Assembly (NCBI RefSeq): GCF_000383575.1
Contig: NZ_KB911579.1
Span: 1,791,875 to 1,855,874, forward strand
From: Salinispora oceanensis
Lineage (GTDB): Bacteria; Actinomycetota; Actinomycetes; Mycobacteriales; Micromonosporaceae
Direction: 5' to 3'
DNA: 64,000 bases
The notes beneath the pieces are model-generated. The model worked only from the letters and a program-made list of their open reading frames with translations, had not been told where the DNA came from and ran no database searches. Made by a program: the position numbers and the translations under genes. Within the stretch, counting starts at the first letter, position 1, and each line of letters opens with the position of its first letter. Shown here piece by piece: positions 50,906 through 59,466 of this stretch.

Positions 50906-52603
50906 ATGACTGAAGCTGCACTCCGGTCCATCAACGCGGACCCGGGATGGACGGCCTGCGCCCATTGCCGGAACCTGCTCTACCGCAAGCGGTGGATGCG
51001 TGACCTGTACGTGTGCCCCGACTGCGGGGCGCACGCCCGAGTCACCGCGCCGGACAGGGTGGACCAGCTGCTGGACTGCGACGGCCGGGAGTCGATCGAT
51101 GCCGGAACCGGGCTGGTCGACCCCCTCGGCTTCACCGATGTCCGCCCCTATCCCGAACGGCTGACCGAGGCCCGGGCGCGGACTAGATTAGACGAGGCGG
51201 TGATGTGCCTGCGGGGCAGGATCGACGGCCGTCCGGTGGTGCTGGGGGTGATGGACTTCCGCTTCCTCGGCGGCAGTCTCGGTGCCGGCGTCGGGGAGCG
51301 GGTCACCAGGGCCGCCGAGGCGGCCCTGCACGACCGGGTCCCATTGATACTAGTCACCGCATCGGGGGGCGCGCGGATGCAGGAAGGCGCGTTGGCCCTG
51401 ATGCAGATGGCCAAGACCAGCCAGGCGCTGGCACAACTCGACGACGCGGGGGTACTGACGGTCTGCGTGGTCACCGACCCTACCTACGGCGGCGTCGCCG
51501 CGTCGTTCGCCAGCCTCGCTGATGTGATCCTGGCGGAGCCAGGTGCGCGGTTGGGTTTCGCCGGGCCCCGGGTCATCGAACAAACGATCCGCCGCTCGCT
51601 GCCGGCCGGGTTCCAATCCGCGGAGTTCCTGCTCGAACGGGGCCTCATCGACGCCGTGGTGCCGCGGGACCAGCTGGCCGCCACCCTCGGTCGGTTGATC
51701 GACACGGCGGGCCACGGCCGGGGCCTCCCCGGCGGCGTGGGCTGGCTGGCCGCGACCAGTGCGGATAACAAGCTGCCGCCCGTCGTGCGCGATCCCGGGG
51801 CGCTCGCCCCCAGCGACCCCTGGCAGACCGTGCAATGGGCCCGGCACCCGGAGCGACCAACCACCCTGGACTACCTCAGGTACCTCAGCGACAGCTTCGT
51901 TGAACTGCGCGGTGACCGCACCGGCCAGGACTGTCCTGCGGTCGTCGGCGGGCTGTGTCGGCTGGACGGGCGGCCGGTGATGGTGATCGGCAACCAGAAG
52001 GGACACAACACCCGGGAACTAGTCAGCCGAAACTTCGGCATGCCCAGCCCGGCCGGCTACCGCAAGGCAGCACGGCTGATGCGACTTGCCGAGAAGTTGG
52101 GCCTCCCCGTGGTCACCCTGATCGATACCCCGGGAGCAGATCCGGGGCCAGAGGCGGAGGAACAGGGCCAATCGGTCGCTATCGCAGAAAACCTACGGCT
52201 GATGGCCCGCCTGGCAGTGCCGGTAATCGCAGTGGTGACCGGAGAAGGCGGCAGCGGAGGCGCGCTCGCTCTTGGCGTGGCCGACCGTGTCTACCTACTC
52301 GAGCACGCGATCTACTCGGTGATCAGCCCCGAGGGGTGCGCGGCCATCCTGTGGCAGCGCCCCAATGAGGCAGCCAAGGCCGCGGCGGCCCTCCGGCTCA
52401 CCGCCCGGGAACTGCTCGACCTGAGGGTCGCCGATGGCGTGATAATCGAGCCGAAAGGCGGCGCGCACGCCGATCACCTCCAGGCTGCTGAGGCACTGCG
52501 ACTCACAATCGGCGAGGAGTTGGGCCAACTCGAACGGCTGCGGCCCGAAGAACTCGTACGGCAACGGCGGCAACGGTATCGCCGGTTCGGCACACCGGCC
52601 TGA
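50906..52603 (+). CDS. Acetyl-CoA carboxylase carboxyltransferase, fused beta-alpha (AccD-AccA)
   Basis: 565 residues from the ATG at 50906 (GGAAGGG upstream). The N-terminal zinc ribbon has four Cys (C18, C21, C37, C40), typical of bacterial AccD. Then come the beta-subunit crotonase fold ([36 protein letters not shown]) and, from about residue 300, the alpha-subunit ([74 protein letters not shown]). Transfers CO2 from carboxybiotin to acetyl-CoA to make malonyl-CoA. Fused forms occur in type II PKS clusters. TTA codon at 51188. Confidence 0.93.
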   Translation: MTEAALRSINADPGWTACAHCRNLLYRKRWMRDLYVCPDCGAHARVTAPDRVDQLLDCDGRESIDAGTGLVDPLGFTDVRPYPERLTEARARTRLDEAVMCLRGRIDGRPVVLGVMDFRFLGGSLGAGVGERVTRAAEAALHDRVPLILVTASGGARMQEGALALMQMAKTSQALAQLDDAGVLTVCVVTDPTYGGVAASFASLADVILAEPGARLGFAGPRVIEQTIRRSLPAGFQSAEFLLERGLIDAVVPRDQLAATLGRLIDTAGHGRGLPGGVGWLAATSADNKLPPVVRDPGALAPSDPWQTVQWARHPERPTTLDYLRYLSDSFVELRGDRTGQDCPAVVGGLCRLDGRPVMVIGNQKGHNTRELVSRNFGMPSPAGYRKAARLMRLAEKLGLPVVTLIDTPGADPGPEAEEQGQSVAIAENLRLMARLAVPVIAVVTGEGGSGGALALGVADRVYLLEHAIYSVISPEGCAAILWQRPNEAAKAAAALRLTARELLDLRVADGVIIEPKGGAHADHLQAAEALRLTIGEELGQLERLRPEELVRQRRQRYRRFGTPA

Positions 52604-52620
52604 GGCAGAGGGGGAGACCG

Positions 52621-53076
52621 ATGGAGGATATCAATGCCGTACTCGACAAAATTTGCAGCAGCGCCATTCAGTTGGTGCAAGCGACACCAGGCGCGGTCAG
52701 CCGGCTGCGGTTGCAGGCCGGGAGCGCTACCGTCGAGATGGAGTGGGTGGCCCGCGGGACGCAGTCTGGCGATCTCCCACCGCCGGCGGTAATCACCGCT
52801 GAAACCGTTGCCGACGAAGGGGCGGAGGTGACGTACCTCCGAGCACCCATGATCGGTACCTTCTACCGCTCGCCTGCCCCCGGCGAACCGCCATTCGTCC
52901 GGGAGGGGGACATGGTGGAGGCCGGCACCCAGGTCGGGATCTTGGAGGCAATGAAGCTGATGAACCCAATCGAGGCCGACCAACCCGGACGAGTGGTGGA
53001 GGTCCTCGTCAGCGATGGCACGCCGGTCGAGTACGACCAGCAGCTGATTGTGGTCACGCCGGCCCTGGACGGGTGA
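52621..53076 (+). CDS. accB: Biotin carboxyl carrier protein of acetyl-CoA carboxylase
   Basis: 151 residues. Short N-terminal helix, flexible linker, then the biotinyl domain from VTYLRAPMIGTFYRSPAPGEPPFV with the thumb-containing 'SPAPGEPPF' loop and the biotinylation motif EAMKLMN (K112). Cytoplasmic carrier for the carboxyl group between AccC and AccDA. Only 17 bp after accDA and 4 bp before accC, so one operon. Confidence 0.95.
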   Translation: MEDINAVLDKICSSAIQLVQATPGAVSRLRLQAGSATVEMEWVARGTQSGDLPPPAVITAETVADEGAEVTYLRAPMIGTFYRSPAPGEPPFVREGDMVEAGTQVGILEAMKLMNPIEADQPGRVVEVLVSDGTPVEYDQQLIVVTPALDG

Positions 53077-53080
53077 ACCG

Positions 53081-54442
53081 ATGTTCAACACCGTGTTGAT
53101 TGCCAACCGTGGGGAAATCGGCCTACGGGTGGCCCGCACCTGCCGGGAAATGGGGATCCGTACCGTCGCGGTCTACGCCACCGCTGACCGTGACTCGGCG
53201 GTGACGCGGTTTGCCGACGAGGCCCTGCATATAGGACCCACACCGGCAAAACGCAGTTATCTCAACATCGCCGCGGTAGTTGAGGCGGCGTTGCGCGCTG
53301 ACGCAGATGCGATTCACCCAGGCTACGGCTTTCTTTCCGAGGACGCCGACCTCGCCGAGGTCGCCGCACAAAACGGCATCACGTTCATCGGCCCCCGCCC
53401 AGAGGTGATGCTTCGGCTGTCGGACAAGGCCGCAGCTCGGGCAGTGATGGCTGACGCCGGTCTGCCGGTGCTACCAGGCAGCCGCACCGCGGTCACCATG
53501 CTGGCCGAAGCAGAGGCGATCGCGCAGGAAATCGACTATCCTCTAATCATCAAGGCTGCGGCCGGCGGCGGCGGTCGCGGAATGACTGTGGTGTGGCACC
53601 GGCGCGACCTGCCGCGGGCCTTTGCCGAATGCCGGTCCTCGGCCCAGGCAGTGTTCAACGACAGCCGCGTCTACCTGGAGCGCTACCTGGAGTCAGCGCG
53701 ACACGTCGAGATCCAGGTGCTCTGCGACAACCACGGCAACGCAATCCACCTCGGGGAACGAGACTGCTCGGTGCAGCGGCGACACCAGAAACTCATTGAG
53801 GAGGCCCCGGCGCCCAATCTCCCTCCCGGGCTCGCCGACGAGATGGGCGCGGCGGCGGTACGGGGCGCACTCGCGGTCGGCTACTCCGGAGTGGGCACCT
53901 TCGAGTTCCTCGTTGACGAGGATGGCTCGGCGCACTTCATGGAGATCAACTGTCGAATCCAGGTGGAGCACCCAGTCACCGAAATGGTGACCGGCATTGA
54001 CTTGATTCGGGAACAGATTCGGGTGGCCGCCGGACGCCCGCTGGAGCTGAATCAGGCGGACGTTACTCGCCGCGGCGCGGCAATTGAGTGCCGGGTTAAC
54101 GCGGAGGATCCTACCCGTGACTTCCGGCCCACTCCCGGCCGAATCGACGAACTCGACTTGCCTGGTGGCCCGTTCGTGCGGGTGGACACGCACTGCCGGC
54201 CGGGATGGACGGTAGTTCCCGACTACGATCCTCTGTTGGCCAAGCTAATCGTCTGGGCCGAGGACCGAGAACGAGCACTCGCCCGGATGGATCGGGCCCT
54301 GTCAGAGTTTGGGATCACCGGCAAGGGCATGTCCACGACGAAGGAGTTCCTTCGTGAGGTGGTAGTCCACCCGCTGTTCCGGCGAGCCAAGCACTCGACC
54401 GGGTTGGTGGGTCAGATGCGCGTCGAGGCCGACGCTGACTGA
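53081..54442 (+). CDS. accC: Biotin carboxylase subunit of acetyl-CoA carboxylase
   Basis: 453 residues from the ATG at 53081. ATP-grasp enzyme that carboxylates biotin on AccB. Motifs: VLIANRGEIGLRVARTCREMGI, HPGYGFLSEDADLAE, KAAAGGGGRGM (ATP loop), ERDCSVQRRHQKLIEEAPAP, FMEINCRIQVEHPVTEMVTGIDL. In the last motif the usual 'FMEMNTRIQVEH' has Cys in place of Thr. Stand-alone BC without a fused BCCP contrasts with the fused AccA-type of actinobacterial primary metabolism, supporting a pathway-dedicated carboxylase. Confidence 0.95.
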   Translation: MFNTVLIANRGEIGLRVARTCREMGIRTVAVYATADRDSAVTRFADEALHIGPTPAKRSYLNIAAVVEAALRADADAIHPGYGFLSEDADLAEVAAQNGITFIGPRPEVMLRLSDKAAARAVMADAGLPVLPGSRTAVTMLAEAEAIAQEIDYPLIIKAAAGGGGRGMTVVWHRRDLPRAFAECRSSAQAVFNDSRVYLERYLESARHVEIQVLCDNHGNAIHLGERDCSVQRRHQKLIEEAPAPNLPPGLADEMGAAAVRGALAVGYSGVGTFEFLVDEDGSAHFMEINCRIQVEHPVTEMVTGIDLIREQIRVAAGRPLELNQADVTRRGAAIECRVNAEDPTRDFRPTPGRIDELDLPGGPFVRVDTHCRPGWTVVPDYDPLLAKLIVWAEDRERALARMDRALSEFGITGKGMSTTKEFLREVVVHPLFRRAKHSTGLVGQMRVEADAD

Positions 54443-54461
54443 CCGCACGCCAGCGGTGACT

Positions 54462-54511
54462 GGGCCCCTGTCCGGCCACCTGCCATCGCTCCGGCAATCT
54501 CATAGGGGCCC
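54462..54511 (+). terminator. Possible terminator of the ACC operon
   Basis: An 8-bp perfect inverted repeat (GGGCCCCT at 54462-54469, complement 54504-54511) with a 34-nt loop, starting 20 bp after the accC stop. The long loop makes it a weaker candidate. Confidence 0.4.
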
Positions 54512-54629
54512 GATATTCCTGTCACTGAAGGACTTCGGAACAGCTCGTTGGTCTGTCTGGGACTGCGTAGATTTCGGCCCTGTCTCACTTTCGGTGGTGA
54601 CGGAGGGTGGCTGGTGTCGTTGTTCCTGT

Positions 54630-55800
54630 GTGGATGATGTCAATGGGCTTGTACAGACGGTGTTCTCGGGGCTGTCCCCGCTGGTCATCGAGGACGTGGC
54701 CGACGAGGGTGAGCGGATCGTGGTGCTGGCCCGCACGCCCCGGGACGCTGCGGTCTGCCCGATATGCGGGGCCTCGTCGGGACGGGTGCACGGCTATCAC
54801 TGGCGGACGGTCGCGGACGTTGCGGTCGACGGGCGGCGGGTGGTGGTTCGGGCGGGTGCGGCGTCTGGTGTGCCCCACGCGCGGCTGCCGCCGTACCTTC
54901 CGGGAACAGGTCTCCGGGGTGCTGGAGCGATACCAGCGCCGCACGGCTCGTTTGGACAGGCAGGTCAAAGCCGTGGTCAAGGAGTTGGCGGGCCGGGCAG
55001 GGTCGCGTCTGCTGGCGATCTTGGCCATGGGCTTGTCCCGTCACACGGCCCTGCGCGCCCTGCTGCGCATTCCCTTGCCCACCGGGCGGACGCCTCGGGT
55101 GATCGGCGTTGACGATTTCGCTCTACGCCGGCGGCACCGCTACGCCACCGTGGTGATCGACGCCGAGACCCATGAGCGGATCGAGGTGCTACCCGACCGC
55201 ACCGCCGACACGCTGCAAGCGTGGTTGCGCGCGCATCCCGGCGTCGAGGTCGTGTGCCGAGATGGCTCGGCGACCTACGCCGAGGCCATCCGCCGCGCCC
55301 TGCCCGACGCGGTGCAGGTCGCGGACAGGTGGCACCTGCGGCACAACCTCTGTGAAGCCGCTCTGAGCGAGGTGAAGGCGCACAGCGCCTGCTGGGCAGG
55401 TGTGCTGGACGCACCCATCTACGACGGCCCCCGCGCGCAGACGACCCAGCAACACTGGCACCAGGTCCATGACCTGCTCGACCAGGGCGTGGGCCTGCTG
55501 GAATGCGCCCGCCGCCTGCAGCTATCCCTGAACACCGTCAAACGCTACGCGCGAGCCGACCGGCCCGAGCGGATGCTCCGCGTCCCCAAATACCGTGCCA
55601 GCCTCGTCGACCCCTACCGTGAGCACCTGCGCAAACGTCGGGCCGAGGACCCCGGCGTCGCCATCGTGCACCTCTTCGACGAGATCAAGGCCCTCGGCTA
55701 CGAGGGCTGCCTCAACCTCCTGCACAAGTACATCAACCAAGGCCGCGCGGACGCCGACCGCAGCCACATCTCCCCACGCCGCCTCGCCCGGATGCGCCAG
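54630..55800 (+). pseudogene. ISL3-family transposase, frameshifted and 3'-truncated
   Basis: The N-terminal part (from about the GTG at 54630) reads VDDVNGLVQTVFSGLSPLVIEDVADEGERIVVLARTPRDAAVCPICGASSGRVHGYHWRTVADV. At 54849-54856 the tetramer CGGG is duplicated, shifting the frame to RRLVCPTRGCRRTFREQVSG. The second frame continues through VIGVDDFALRRRHRYATVVIDAETHERIEVL to DEIKALGYEGCLNLLHKYINQGRADADRSHISPRRLARM. There ISL3 similarity ends abruptly and sequence of an oppositely oriented permease gene begins. About 130-140 C-terminal residues are missing. Not functional. Confidence 0.88.
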
Positions 55801-56592
55801 TGCGGCGGTGAGCGCCACGAAGCCGAGGCCGCCTCCCACCGCGCCCACGGCCGACGCCAGCCCGACCTCGGCCGCGGTGAGGATCCGCACCTGCGCGGCC
55901 GACATCCCGGCTAGCCGAAGTGCGGCGAGCCGGCGATCTCGTTCTTGTGAACCCCAGCGGACCGCGTTGACGACCAGTGCGAGTAGTGGAAGCAGCAGGG
56001 CCGCGAGGCCAACCGGCACCGCCAGGCGCAGCCCGCCCGGAAGGCGAGGAACATCCTGGGGCTTGGCACCCCAACCGGAGGAGGGGACGTAGTCAGTGGG
56101 AAAAGCCGCGGGATCCGCGCCCATCCACAGGACCCACTCGCGCGGCCCGGTCAGGCCGGCGTCCCCGACAGTGCCGATGATCGATTGCGGGTATCGCTCG
56201 CGCAGCGTGACGTCCGTCTCAGTGCGGCCTCCACCTCCGGGGAGACGACGATCTCACCCGGACCCGGCAGGCGTTCCAGCCCTGGTGGTGGCGGCGCATC
56301 CGGCCGGATCGCGGCCACCTCTTCCACCAGTATCGGCTAATCCAGGTAGACATCGCTCCACCCCACGATTGAGCAGCGTGCCCGCCGACCGGTGCTCGCC
56401 CTTCTCCAGGGTGGGGGATCGGTCCGCCGCGCGGTCCCGCTGAGCCTCGCTCAGTGGCAACACGGCCGCGCCGGCGAGCAGGAACAGCGCGGCCACCGCC
56501 ATGCCGGCAGCCGTGAAGATGAATCGCAATCGCAATCGCGGGCTACCGAGCGCCAGTTGCCCGGCGAGTCCGACGACTCGGGTCAGGTTCAA
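55780..56592 (-). pseudogene. FtsX-like ABC permease, frameshifted and truncated by the ISL3 junction
   Basis: Begins at the ATG 56592 (overlapping the ATPase stop) with MNLTRVVGLAGQLALGSPRLRLRFIFTAAGMAVAALFLLAGAAVLPL, an N-terminal span. Near 56340-56370 the frame breaks: the continuing frame has an in-frame TAG and then PILVEEVAAIRPDAPPPP and GEIVVSPEVEAAL. A third segment carries GGLRLAVPVGLAALLLPLLALVVNAVRWGSQERDRRLAALRLAGMSAAQVRILTAAEVGLA, a membrane/ERRLAALRLAG motif like that of the intact permease at 63321. Everything after about 55790 is transposase sequence. The transporter is therefore dead. Confidence 0.8.
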
Positions 56593-57314
56593 CGCGGCAC
56601 CCCTGTCGCCGGGACGGCCATCCGGCCGTCCCGCAGCACCAACTCACGTTCCGCGTACGCGGCGATCTTGTCGTCGTGGGTCACCAGCACGAGGGCGCAG
56701 TGACGGTCTCGCACCTGCCGGGTCAGCAGCTCCATCACCAGTTCCCCGTTGGCGCTGTCGAGCGCTCCCGTTGGCTCGTCGGCGAAGATGACATCCGGGT
56801 CGGTGGCCAGGGCTCTGGCCACCGCCACCCGCTGCTGCTGACCGCCGGACATCTCACCGGGCCGGCGCCCGGCCAGGTCCACGACGTCGAGGTCCTGTAA
56901 CCATCGCCGCGCGGTCTCCTCGGCCGGTTTCCGGCCGGTGCCGTTGAGGCGCAGGTTCAGCGACACATTTTCCAGGGCGGTTAGCTCCGGCACCAGGTGC
57001 CCGAACTGGAAGACGAAGCCGAAACGTTGGCGACGTAGCGCGCTGCGCTCCGCGTCGGGCAGGGTACTCAGGTCCCGACCGTTGAGGCACACCTGCCCCT
57101 CGTCCGGAGTTACCAACCCCGACAGGCAGTGCAGAAGCGTCGACTTGCCGGAGCCACTCGAACCAATAATCGCGATACTGTCGCCACGCGCGATGGTCAC
57201 CTCGACCCCGTCCAAAGCGCGGGTCAGTCCGTAGTTGACTCGAAGCCCCCGCGCCTGCAGGAAGGGTGGACCAGGCTGGTCCGGCGCCGACGAAGGCTCC
57301 ATTACCTGGTTCAT
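56589..57314 (-). CDS. ABC transporter ATP-binding protein (MacB/LolD-like)
   Basis: 241 residues. Walker A GSSGSGKST, Q-loop FQFGHLVPELTALENV, signature MSGGQQQR, Walker B VIFADEPTGALD and the switch His in LVTHD are all intact. It would power the FtsX-type permease encoded next, but that gene is broken, so the ATPase is probably orphaned. Start ATG overlaps the stop of a 50-codon ORF upstream (ATGA). Paralogous to the ATPase at 62635. Confidence 0.92.
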   Translation of the reverse strand: MNQVMEPSSAPDQPGPPFLQARGLRVNYGLTRALDGVEVTIARGDSIAIIGSSGSGKSTLLHCLSGLVTPDEGQVCLNGRDLSTLPDAERSALRRQRFGFVFQFGHLVPELTALENVSLNLRLNGTGRKPAEETARRWLQDLDVVDLAGRRPGEMSGGQQQRVAVARALATDPDVIFADEPTGALDSANGELVMELLTRQVRDRHCALVLVTHDDKIAAYAERELVLRDGRMAVPATGVPR

Positions 57315-57463
57315 CCCGCGGTGACCGCATCCTTCTGCGAGTCACTGGCCTCCAGCTCAGGCTGCCCCTCGGCCGAGTGCGCCTCCGGTCCGGTGGCGAC
57401 AGTATTCCCTTCCCGCGGACCATCCTCGTCAACGCGGGCATGCTTGGGTTTGTAGGTAGACAT
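57311..57463 (-). CDS. Small acidic protein (50 aa) of unknown function
   Basis: An ORF of 50 codons with a near-consensus Shine-Dalgarno (AAGGAG, 5 bp before the ATG at 57463) and a stop that overlaps the ABC ATPase start by 4 bp. The sequence begins MSTYKPKHARVDEDGPRE and ends SDSQKDAVTAG; it is hydrophilic and strongly acidic, has no Cys and no hydrophobic segment, so it is probably disordered. It is coupled to the ABC gene. I do not recognise a family. It could be a small regulator or a relict leader-type peptide. Confidence 0.6.
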   Translation of the reverse strand: MSTYKPKHARVDEDGPREGNTVATGPEAHSAEGQPELEASDSQKDAVTAG

Positions 57464-57516
57464 ACTACTCCTTCAGGTTGAGCCCGGGCCCGGGCGCGAC
57501 AGCCTCCGTCAGCGAT

Positions 57517-58047
57517 TCACCCGATGAGATCCTGTCGAATCTTGGCCATTCGCCGCTCCGTCGAATCGATCCAACGAAGGTCGGCATCGAGGTGCAGAAT
57601 CGCGAGGTCAGCGGCGATCACGTCGATGTCGCGAGAATCGGGAGAGGACTTGATTTTCGTCATGTCCCGCATAAGCGCACGGTGTGCCGCCCGCTGCACA
57701 TCGAGCACCCGAGTGGCATCTCGTTGGGTCAGCACGGCGAGCAACACTTTGGCGTACAGGTCCGGCTGGAGGTACGGCTGAATTCCCTCTGGTTGAAAGA
57801 ACCAGTGCTCCAACCCGGCTGCACCCGCCGGGGTTACCTCGAAAGATGTCCGCTCCGGGCCGCCGGCTCGCTCGACCCCCACCACATCCACCAGGCCGTC
57901 ACGCCGCAGTCGTTGGAGGGTGCTGTAGATCTGACCAGAGCGCAACGGTCGTCGGAGCCCGAGCACGGCGTCGTACTGTCTCCGCAGCTCATAGCCGTGC
58001 AGGGGACGCGGTTCCATCAGGGCAAGCAGGGTTTCTGGCACCGGCAC
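57517..58047 (-). CDS. PadR-family transcriptional regulator
   Basis: 176 residues from the GTG at 58047 (VPVPETLLALMEPRPLHGYELRRQYD); the upstream extension of the frame looks non-coding. The winged helix includes RSGQIYSTLQRLRRDGLVDVVGVERAGGPERTSFEVTPAG, and the C-terminal half is the helical dimerisation domain. PadR proteins repress adjacent ABC transporter operons and are released by drugs or phenolics. It lies upstream of the small ORF/ABC genes in the same direction. Paralogous to the PadR at 62102. Confidence 0.88.
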   Translation of the reverse strand: MPVPETLLALMEPRPLHGYELRRQYDAVLGLRRPLRSGQIYSTLQRLRRDGLVDVVGVERAGGPERTSFEVTPAGAAGLEHWFFQPEGIQPYLQPDLYAKVLLAVLTQRDATRVLDVQRAAHRALMRDMTKIKSSPDSRDIDVIAADLAILHLDADLRWIDSTERRMAKIRQDLIG

Positions 58048-58261
58048 GTGGAGCAGTATCCACTGAGTGGCTAGTGTTGGCAACCAGACCGAGCTGACCA
58101 GGCGCCACCGAGCGGTGACGTGACCCGGCCACCCGTAACACTCCACGAATGCCTGGCGCTGGCGCCGCCCAGCAACGCCAGACTCCACCCGCCCGCACCG
58201 TTCGGCGCACCGACGGCGCAGTGTGGCGTTCGTCGAAACGATGCACCGCCCGCCGACAGCG

Positions 58262-58289
58262 GGTGAGGTGCCGGTTTCGACACCTCACC
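58262..58289 (-). terminator. Terminator of the lipoprotein gene
   Basis: A 9-bp inverted repeat (GGTGAGGTG at 58262-58270, complement 58281-58289) with a 10-nt loop, 15 bp past the leftward stop at 58305. Confidence 0.7.
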
Positions 58290-58304
58290 GGGACCGCGCA
58301 CCCG

Positions 58305-58997
58305 CTACTTTTCGCCTACCACCAGCTCCAGAACCCGCTTCACGTAAGTGGCGAGAGCAGCCTTGATTGCTGATTCATCGGGCAATGGCGAGTCGCTGAC
58401 TCCAATAATCACATTCACGGCCATTGGCCCATCTCGCGCTAAAACCAGGTCTCGACGAAACTCCATTCCTGGCCCAGTCCGCGGGTCGGACCTATCCAAC
58501 ATGAAAAAGGCCATCTCCCCCACGCCGTCCAGCGGTTCAGACTCCATCGGGAATTCCGGATCCGCCGACTCCGAAGGCTCCAGCTCCGCCGACTCCGAAG
58601 GCTCCAGCTCCGCCGACTCCAAAGGCTCCAGCTCCGCCGACTCCAAAGGCTCCAGCTCCGCCGGCTCCGAGGGCTTTAGGCCCGCAGTGACCTGGACACT
58701 GACCCCCGTCGAACCACCCGGCGCCGCCGCACGGACCTGACATTGCCGGAACTCCATAACATCGGGCCATGGCTCGGAGTACGTGATTTCCGGAGACGCT
58801 CCAGTAAGCTGGATCAACCAACTGTGATCCAGCCGATCACAAATGTCATCCAACAGACGATAGGTGACGGTCGGAGCGACCGACACTGTCGGCGCAGCAT
58901 CCCGCGAGGGCGAGGCCTCCACACACGCGGAAAGCCCCAGGACCAGTAGCGCCGCAGCGCCCCTGCGAATTACACCCGCAATCATGGGCGCAACCAT
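58305..58997 (-). CDS. Lipoprotein with acidic octapeptide repeats
   Basis: About 230 residues from the ATG at 58997 (a TTG five codons upstream is the alternative). Signal peptide with basic GVIRRG, hydrophobic AAALLVLGLS and lipobox LSAC, so it is membrane-anchored outside the cell. The mid-region has about four and a half copies of the octapeptide SAELEP(L/S)E, flanked by two globular parts (TYRLLDDICDRLDHSWLIQLTGA and the C-terminal FFMLDRSDPRTGPGMEFRRDLVL). It resembles actinobacterial DUF3558-type lipoproteins loosely. Function unknown. Confidence 0.75.
   Translation of the reverse strand: MVAPMIAGVIRRGAAALLVLGLSACVEASPSRDAAPTVSVAPTVTYRLLDDICDRLDHSWLIQLTGASPEITYSEPWPDVMEFRQCQVRAAAPGGSTGVSVQVTAGLKPSEPAELEPLESAELEPLESAELEPSESAELEPSESADPEFPMESEPLDGVGEMAFFMLDRSDPRTGPGMEFRRDLVLARDGPMAVNVIIGVSDSPLPDESAIKAALATYVKRVLELVVGEK
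58561..58668. repeat. 24-bp tandem repeats inside the lipoprotein gene
   Basis: Four to five in-frame copies of a 24-bp unit encode the SAELEP(L/S)E blocks. Near identity suggests recent slippage and likely copy-number variation. Confidence 0.88.
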
Positions 58998-59200
58998 TCC
59001 ATACCTGACCAACCCTACAGCGAGCTGCAGCTGCCCAGTTCAGACAGCCTCGAAATCGTGACCTTGCCGCATCCTCCGCCACTGACCAGCACCACGCTTC
59101 GAGGTCTGCTGTGGCGCCAAGGAATTAACCACGACAAGCCAGGTTCAAATTAGAGTAAACGGGGAAAAGTAGCCGCCAGCCGACGTCGAGGGAGGCGACC

Positions 59201-59407
59201 ATGGCGAGTCCGATACCGGAGTTGGACACGGAGGACCTGCGACAGATGGCGGTACGAGGTGGCATCGAGGGCGCGGTCGACATGGACCGGGAGGAACTGC
59301 TGGATTCCCTGATCGCCCGCCCCGGCGAGGGGGCCTGGCAGGAGGACCCCAAGCCGGCGGCGGTCAACCCCAACACCTACCGCTACCAGGCTCCCGACGA
59401 ACAGTAA
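59201..59407 (+). CDS. Small Rho-N/SAP-like domain protein
   Basis: 68 residues with a good RBS (GAGGGAGGCGACC before ATG). PELDTEDLRQMAVRGGIEGAVDMDREELLDSLI is a short two-helix unit like Rho N-terminal/SAP/HeH motifs that bind nucleic acid. The C-terminal half is polar, Pro-rich and presumably disordered. Small proteins of this kind are common in Micromonosporaceae; role unknown. Confidence 0.7.
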   Translation: MASPIPELDTEDLRQMAVRGGIEGAVDMDREELLDSLIARPGEGAWQEDPKPAAVNPNTYRYQAPDEQ

Positions 59408-59466
59408 GGCCCGCGCGGAACCACGATCGACGGGATGCGGCAGCTAAGTTGGATGCCGGTGGGCGG

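Noticed and set aside
54456..55112. Separate 218-residue hypothetical gene
   Set aside because: Its coding part is the N-terminal piece of the ISL3 transposase before the tetranucleotide frameshift, not an independent gene.
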